From contig DATHEA010000031.1 of NCBI GenBank assembly GCA_035318745.1, forward strand, positions 111,421 to 175,420: a stretch of 64,000 bases of DNA, read 5' to 3'. Position numbers and translations under genes: made by a program. The notes under the pieces are model-generated. The model was not told the origin of the DNA and ran no database searches. It was given only the letters and a program-made list of their open reading frames with translations. Every line of letters starts with the position of its first letter. Positions within the stretch are counted from its first letter, which is position 1. The stretch is from VRUE01 sp035318745. Lineage in GTDB: Bacteria; Actinomycetota; Thermoleophilia; Solirubrobacterales; 70-9. This document shows positions 59,660 to 64,000 of this stretch, piece after piece.

Positions 59660-61756
59660 ATGAGCCTGTTGACGCTCTTCCTGCCCGCGGCCAGCCTCGC
59701 GGCGCCTTCTTGTGAAGTTGGTCCCAAGTTGAATGCTGCAACTGAGACGATAGTTGGGACGGACTGCTCGGACCTCATCGTTGTCTCATCTAATGAAGTC
59801 GAAACGGTCATCGGCGGGGAAGGTGACGACGTCATCTTCGTCAACGGCGATGTGTCCGAAGTCAACGGAGGGTTGGGCGAGGATCACATTTATGGCGAGT
59901 TGCTGAACTCCAACCAGACCATCAAAAGTCTTGAAACGCAGGGATTCGTTGACAAGAGCTCGCCGGTCTACAGCGACGCTGCGACGGCGGCCGCCAGGGC
60001 GAGCGCGTCGAAGCACGGCAACCGAGCTACGGCCAGCACGGTTCAGTATGGGGGCAATGGAAACCAAACCCTTGTTGGTGGACCCAATCCGGACTGGCTA
60101 TACGGGCAGCGCGGCAACGACACGCTTTGGGGTGACGCAACGCTGCACGGGGAAAACAGCAACGACCTCCTGTCAGGAGGCCCGGGCGACGACAACCTTT
60201 ACGGCGAGAATGGCTGGGACATCTTGGAGGGGGGCTTCGGCACCGACTACCTCGACGGCGGCGATGGAAACGACATGGTCCGCGGCGATGGCTCCGGCGA
60301 CACCGTCGAAGACACCGGGCCAGGTAGCGATGTGGACACTCTGAGCTACTCCACCGCGACGGCGCCGGGCTTTGTCGGCGCTCTGCCCTTTGAAGTTGCC
60401 GGCTTCCCGGCCGAATGGGCGGAGCGAGGCGTCTATGTCCGCCTGGACGGGAGCCCGTGTAGCGGCGAAGGCGGCTATGAGGCATGCAACGGAGACGCGG
60501 CCTGGGGTGGGGGCTACGACCAAGTTACGGGCTGGGAGTTCGAGAACGTAATCGGCTCGCCTTTCGCCGACGTCATCATCGGCAATGCCTCAGCAAACCG
60601 CATTGATGGTGGTGGGGGCGCCGACGCCATCTACGGGTCAGAAGGGGCCGATGTGATCGTCGGAGGCGCCGATGGCGACTACATCGAAGGCGGTGGCGGC
60701 TCGGATACTGCATTCGGTCTCGGGGGCACCGACAACTGCATCTCCGAGTCCAAGTCGGAATGCGAGGGCGAAGCGGCAGAAGTGCATGTCCGCAACTCAG
60801 AAAAGATCAGCGTGGGATTGATGCAGAACACGATCTCCCCTCAGGTCCGCTCCGTTCAGGTCTATGCAGTCGGCAGCAACGGGCACGACAGCGTCCATGG
60901 CGTCTATTGGTGGGACAGCCCCACCAACCACTTCTATGTTTCATTTGAACTCGAAGGGTCCTCAGCTGAATTCGACACCAGCTCCGGTGCGCAAACGCCG
61001 GGTTGCACCTACTACACCAACATCGTGCATTGCCAGGTCCCAGCTGGCGCCCTTGTCGATTCGATCCAAATGTCCGGTCTTCCATCGGATGATGGCCTCA
61101 ACATCTATGGAGGCGGCATCGGCGAATACACGTCTACCGTCCTGACCGGTGGGACGGGGTCGGACGTTCTCTGGGGTAGCCAGAGCACCGAAGACGTGCT
61201 CATCGACGGCGACAGCTCGGGGAGTGACTGGATGTATGGGGCCAGCTGGGATGACGTCCTCGTCAATAACGCCGGCGCGGACACCTTGCAGGGCGGGGAA
61301 GGAAACGACCTGCTGATCTCCAATACGGTCTGTGATGGAGACGGCCTGTATGGCGCTACGACGGAAGCCGGGGATGGGGCTGGCAGTAACAGCGCCTCTT
61401 GGGCAAAGCTCTCGGCGAGCGCGGTAGCAGCCAGTCTCGAATCGCATTGGGCCGGCAACTTGTATAGCGGCGGGCCAACGTGCACCTTCGGAAGCATGAC
61501 CTGGTTGAGCGAAATCGACGACCTTGAGGGGTCCAACCAGGCCGACGTTCTAATAGGGAACGGTAGCCCTAACGGGATCTTGGGTCGTCTCGGCAACGAT
61601 TCTCTGCAAGGTCGAGCAGGTGTTGACGTAATGCAGGCCGGATCGACCGGAAATGCGGAAGGCGCGGATTATGTCGAAGGAGGCTCTCCAAACCCGCCAC
61701 TAGGCAGTGACTCGTGCGAAACGGATGCCACCGATACGGTCGTATCCTGCCCGTAG
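59579..61756 (+). CDS. Secreted RTX-like calcium-binding repeat protein
   Basis: A 725-residue exported protein. TTG at 59579 with ACAGGAGTAG before it gives a signal peptide (residues 1-42, HPSLLTAALLVAIATMSLLT). Nonapeptide-type repeats (GGEGDDVIF, GGLGEDHIY, GGPGDDNLYGENGWDILEGG, DGGDGNDMV, GGGGADAIYGSEGADVIVGG) occupy residues ~75-250 and ~330-400. A 130-residue non-repeat region and more repeats (GGTGSDVLWG, QGGEGNDLL) follow. Ca2+-bound beta-roll structure is expected. No type I secretion gene is near, and the Sec-type signal differs from classic RTX proteins. It shares its 5' leader with the glycoside hydrolase downstream. Confidence 0.87.
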   Translation: MSFADFTSSTRRHPSLLTAALLVAIATMSLLTLFLPAASLAAPSCEVGPKLNAATETIVGTDCSDLIVVSSNEVETVIGGEGDDVIFVNGDVSEVNGGLGEDHIYGELLNSNQTIKSLETQGFVDKSSPVYSDAATAAARASASKHGNRATASTVQYGGNGNQTLVGGPNPDWLYGQRGNDTLWGDATLHGENSNDLLSGGPGDDNLYGENGWDILEGGFGTDYLDGGDGNDMVRGDGSGDTVEDTGPGSDVDTLSYSTATAPGFVGALPFEVAGFPAEWAERGVYVRLDGSPCSGEGGYEACNGDAAWGGGYDQVTGWEFENVIGSPFADVIIGNASANRIDGGGGADAIYGSEGADVIVGGADGDYIEGGGGSDTAFGLGGTDNCISESKSECEGEAAEVHVRNSEKISVGLMQNTISPQVRSVQVYAVGSNGHDSVHGVYWWDSPTNHFYVSFELEGSSAEFDTSSGAQTPGCTYYTNIVHCQVPAGALVDSIQMSGLPSDDGLNIYGGGIGEYTSTVLTGGTGSDVLWGSQSTEDVLIDGDSSGSDWMYGASWDDVLVNNAGADTLQGGEGNDLLISNTVCDGDGLYGATTEAGDGAGSNSASWAKLSASAVAASLESHWAGNLYSGGPTCTFGSMTWLSEIDDLEGSNQADVLIGNGSPNGILGRLGNDSLQGRAGVDVMQAGSTGNAEGADYVEGGSPNPPLGSDSCETDATDTVVSCP

Positions 61757-61805
61757 AGTTGCTCACACACGCGCAGCTCTTTGCATCTCTCATGCCCAAG
61801 CGGCC

Positions 61806-61935
61806 GTCGAATAGAGGAACGACTCAGCACATAGAACCTAGACAGGAGTAGAGATTTGCGTTTCGCTGACTTAACAAGTTCCGCTCGCCGCCACCTGTCG
61901 CTGCTAACTTCAGCACTTCTGGTTGCCATCGCCAT
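61806..61935. repeat. Duplicated leader plus signal-peptide region, copy 2
   Basis: Second copy of the 130-bp region at 59529-59659. It contains the ribosome-binding site, TTG start and first ~25 codons of the glycoside hydrolase gene. Confidence 0.85.
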
Positions 61936-63649
61936 GCTGATGGCGATGGCCTCAGGGGCCTCAGCGCTCTCCCTCGGCCTGCAGTGGAACGGCAGCCCCG
62001 AACAGACTGCGAGCGAAGAAGAATTGGAAGTCGTCCAGCACTCCGGCGCTGCGTATTTCCGGGTTGAAATCAACCGCGGGTATGGCTTGGCCTTCTACGA
62101 ACCGCTCTTCGAGCGTGCCGCCAAACGCGGCATCACGATCCTTCCGTATCTGACCGAAGGACACAGCTACCCCGTCCCCGGTGCTGACGGCCAGTACGGA
62201 GGTTGGGGCGCATGGGTTCAAAATGCGGTCAAAAAGTATGGGCAGGGTGGTGAATTTTGGAATGGCAAGCCGTACGCTAAGCCAATCACCACTTGGGAGA
62301 TATGGAATGAGCCTAACCTGGCAGAAAATAATCCAGGGGGAGAAAAAGTTCAGCCAGAAAACTACGGACGGTTTTTCGTCTTTACCTCAAGTTCAATCCA
62401 TGCGATTCAGCCCGGAGCGCAGGTGCTAGTCGGCGGCCTATACCTAGGCCATTGGACCGAACCGGGAATGGAATCCTATGTCTCAAAACTTTACAACGTC
62501 AGTGGTATGGCCTCCGCCGTCAACGGTGCCGCGATACATCCTTATGGCTTCACCAGCGGTCAGCAGATCACTGAATTTGCCAGCGAGGTAATCAATTTCC
62601 GGACGGTCTTGAATCGTCAGCCCCAGGGATCGAGTGAGCCTCTTTGGATCACTGAGCTCGGCTGGCCAGTGATAGAAAGCCAACAACAAGAAAAAGAATT
62701 CGAAGGCCGCGGGGTGGATGCCGCCACCCAGGCCAAACTACTGCAGCAGAGCTTCAACTGGACCAAGAGCAATGCTGGCAATTACAACCTCCAGGGACTA
62801 ATCTGGCAAGCAGTCAGCGACTACTCCAGCCCTAAGTGGGACTATCACTGCGGCTTGCGCAAACTCGACGGCAGCTTCCGGCAGTCGTGGTCCGCATTCC
62901 AAGAACAGACCGGTGCGGCCATCTGGCCTGTTCCGCCTCCCCCGACCAGGGTGAGCTTCGTGGATGCCGCGAACGCGAACACCGTTTCCTACTGGGGATA
63001 TGGAAGTGAAGCTGGTTGGCAACAGACGCCCCTCTGGGGGCATCCGATCGCGGCGGGCACTCGACCCGCGACGCTCACGTTTAACGAAACGTTGCATATC
63101 TACTACGTCGATGCGAGCAGGGGCAATCAGATCACCGAATGGACCTGGGTGCCCTCGGGCGGATGGCAGCAGACTTTCCTGGAAACTGATCCCGTCGCAG
63201 CGGGCTCGAGTCCCTCGGCAGTTATGGTCGGTGGCACGCCGGAGATCTATTTCTCCGATGCAGCCACGAATCGATCGATTGCCGTCCTGGTCCATAACAG
63301 TTCAGGTTGGCTGCAGTCTAGGTTCTACGGCGACTCCGTCGCTGCCAACAGCAGTCCCAGCGCGATATCGAACAACGGCACGGTGCACGTCTACTTCGCC
63401 GACGCATCGAAGGGCAACACGATCGCGGTCTGGGTCTGGGGAGCCACGCTCCAGCAGTCTTTCTTCTACGGCGACTCCGTCGCTGCCAACAGCAGTCCCA
63501 GCGCGATATCGAACAACGGCACGGTGCGGATCTATTTCGCCGACGCCTCCACCAACAACTCGGTGGCGCTCTGGGAATGGGGGTCTTCGCTCCAGCAAAT
63601 CCGCTTGTTTGGTCACCCGGTTGCGGCAGGAAGTAGTCCGAGTTCATGA
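61856..63649 (+). CDS. Secreted glycoside hydrolase (GH5/GH39-like), paralogue of the 42145 gene
   Basis: A 597-residue exported enzyme from TTG 61856. Signal peptide to ~residue 37 (ASGASA). The barrel has Glu152 (WEIWNEPNL), HPYG at 228 and Glu267 (PLWITELGWP), parallel to the element III enzyme. Residues ~365-597 are different ~47-residue repeats of the fucolectin-like kind (YYVDASRGNQITEWTW, YFSDAATNRSIAV, VYFADASKGNTIAVWVW), expected to form a propeller. Two adjacent repeats are identical over 64 nt. The gene ends after an incomplete repeat (SSPSS), just before the arm sites of the array end, so the 3' end may be truncated. Confidence 0.86.
   Translation: MRFADLTSSARRHLSLLTSALLVAIAMLMAMASGASALSLGLQWNGSPEQTASEEELEVVQHSGAAYFRVEINRGYGLAFYEPLFERAAKRGITILPYLTEGHSYPVPGADGQYGGWGAWVQNAVKKYGQGGEFWNGKPYAKPITTWEIWNEPNLAENNPGGEKVQPENYGRFFVFTSSSIHAIQPGAQVLVGGLYLGHWTEPGMESYVSKLYNVSGMASAVNGAAIHPYGFTSGQQITEFASEVINFRTVLNRQPQGSSEPLWITELGWPVIESQQQEKEFEGRGVDAATQAKLLQQSFNWTKSNAGNYNLQGLIWQAVSDYSSPKWDYHCGLRKLDGSFRQSWSAFQEQTGAAIWPVPPPPTRVSFVDAANANTVSYWGYGSEAGWQQTPLWGHPIAAGTRPATLTFNETLHIYYVDASRGNQITEWTWVPSGGWQQTFLETDPVAAGSSPSAVMVGGTPEIYFSDAATNRSIAVLVHNSSGWLQSRFYGDSVAANSSPSAISNNGTVHVYFADASKGNTIAVWVWGATLQQSFFYGDSVAANSSPSAISNNGTVRIYFADASTNNSVALWEWGSSLQQIRLFGHPVAAGSSPSS
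63323..63386 (+). repeat. Exact 64-bp tandem-type repeat within the glycoside hydrolase gene, copy 1
   Basis: Identical to 63464-63527; the two are offset by 141 bp (47 codons), the repeat length of the domain. This implies recent duplication or conversion. Confidence 0.88.
63464..63527 (+). repeat. Exact 64-bp repeat within the glycoside hydrolase gene, copy 2
   Basis: Second copy of 63323-63386. Other repeats of this domain differ from each other at many positions. Confidence 0.88.
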
Positions 63650-63683
63650 GGATTCCTCTGCTATCAGTCTGCGCCCTCAGCGC

Positions 63684-63841
63684 TGGGCAAGAAATGGGGC
63701 AAGAAGCCCCACAGATTCCAGCCGATCCCCATAGCTCGATCTTGCGAAACCGCTCTAGACCGCGCTCCACGTAGTCCAGCCGACCTCAAGGTTCGGGCTC
63801 TCGTAACCCGAAGGTCGTGGGTTCGAATCCCGCCCCCGCTA
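63684..63841. repeat. Right end of the whole array: arm sites plus last tRNA-fMet end copy
   Basis: TGGGCAAG at 63684 and TGGGGCAAG at 63695, the conserved segment, then a tRNA-end copy at 63794-63841 (CTCTCGTAAC for CTCATAAC). The next 20 nt (TTTCACGAAAGCCCCGCA) match the native sequence after tRNA-fMet at 34018, so this is the outer boundary. Confidence 0.9.
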
Positions 63842-63877
63842 TTTCACGAAAGCCCCGCACATGAGTATCCGGTTCGC

Positions 63878-64000
63878 TCAGGCAGCAGCCCTGCCGGTGA
63901 TCTCTGCGTAGGTGCTCGGCTCGTGCGCCGTGCCGAGCCCCAGCAGCGTCTGGAAGGCAGCCATCGGAGTTCGGCGGCGGTTGTGGCGGAAGACGAACTC
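63878..64000 (-). CDS. IS1595-type transposase, C-terminal end, partial
   Basis: The last 40 residues of a frame that enters from the right edge: EFVFRHNRRRTPMAAFQTLL and GLGTAHEPSTYAEITG match the C-terminus of IS1595-family (ISXO2-like) transposases. The rest, and the IS ends, lie beyond the window. It is 36 bp from the array boundary, and the native tRNA terminator is cut off between them, so the insertion sequence may have landed in the flank. Confidence 0.78.
   Translation of the reverse strand, partial: EFVFRHNRRRTPMAAFQTLLGLGTAHEPSTYAEITGRAAA

Overview
The window is high-GC DNA from an actinobacterium. The core gene set and order (glmU-prs, rplY-pth, mfd-PPIase-eno-ftsB-like, ppx, then an initiator tRNA with a C1.U72 mismatch) and the style of the secreted proteins suggest the Thermoleophilia/Solirubrobacterales. 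That placement is inference from content, not from a search.

Positions 1-34017 are chromosomal core. They hold the end of metH, a DUF559-type gene between two copies of a hairpin repeat, tRNA-Gln, an HdeD-like protein, glmU and prs with a 4-nt overlap, a GDPD-like gene, a minus-strand pair (ABC1 kinase, DUF6159-like), rplY, pth, an enoyl-CoA hydratase, a large secreted beta-helix protein, a deacetylase pair, mfd interrupted by an in-frame TAG, a membrane-anchored PPIase, eno, an FtsB/DivIC-like gene, a large membrane glycosyltransferase-like gene, thermonuclease, class I aldolase, a rhomboid-like protein, an MBL hydrolase, an R2-like oxidase, an ECF sigma fused to a zinc finger, tRNA-Leu, a ThDP enzyme, ppx, and finally tRNA-fMet(CAT). 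Long hairpin elements with conserved cores and complementary but non-conserved arms are scattered through this part. Three sit in frame inside the glycosyltransferase gene.

Positions 34018-63841 are a roughly 30-kb tandem array of small integrated elements anchored on the 3' end of tRNA-fMet. Full or partial copies of the last ~46 nt of the tRNA recur at about 38871, 41863, 44761, 47908, 52253, 55454, 56305 and 63794. Most element ends carry paired 9-bp direct repeats (TGGGGCAAG, 12-bp pitch) that look like integrase arm-type sites: one type before the tRNA copy (right ends) and one after it (left ends). No integrase is recognisable anywhere in the array. The last copy restores the native flank of the tRNA.

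The array's cargo is compact and unrelated from element to element: a 1263-aa candidate defence protein with a VapBC-like pair; a Phd/RelE pair with an HNH nuclease; a 381-aa coiled-coil protein; a secreted glycoside hydrolase; a delta-60 repeat secreted protein; a PucR regulator with SDR and MFS genes; a TetR regulator with OYE-family reductase and quinone oxidoreductase; a lone cupin; and a long segment with a matrixin-like protease, an RTX-like protein and a second glycoside hydrolase. Relic gene pieces lie at several junctions. The far right edge is the C-terminus of an IS1595-type transposase. The array resembles a gene-cassette store built on tRNA attachment sites, and it is the most unusual feature of the window.
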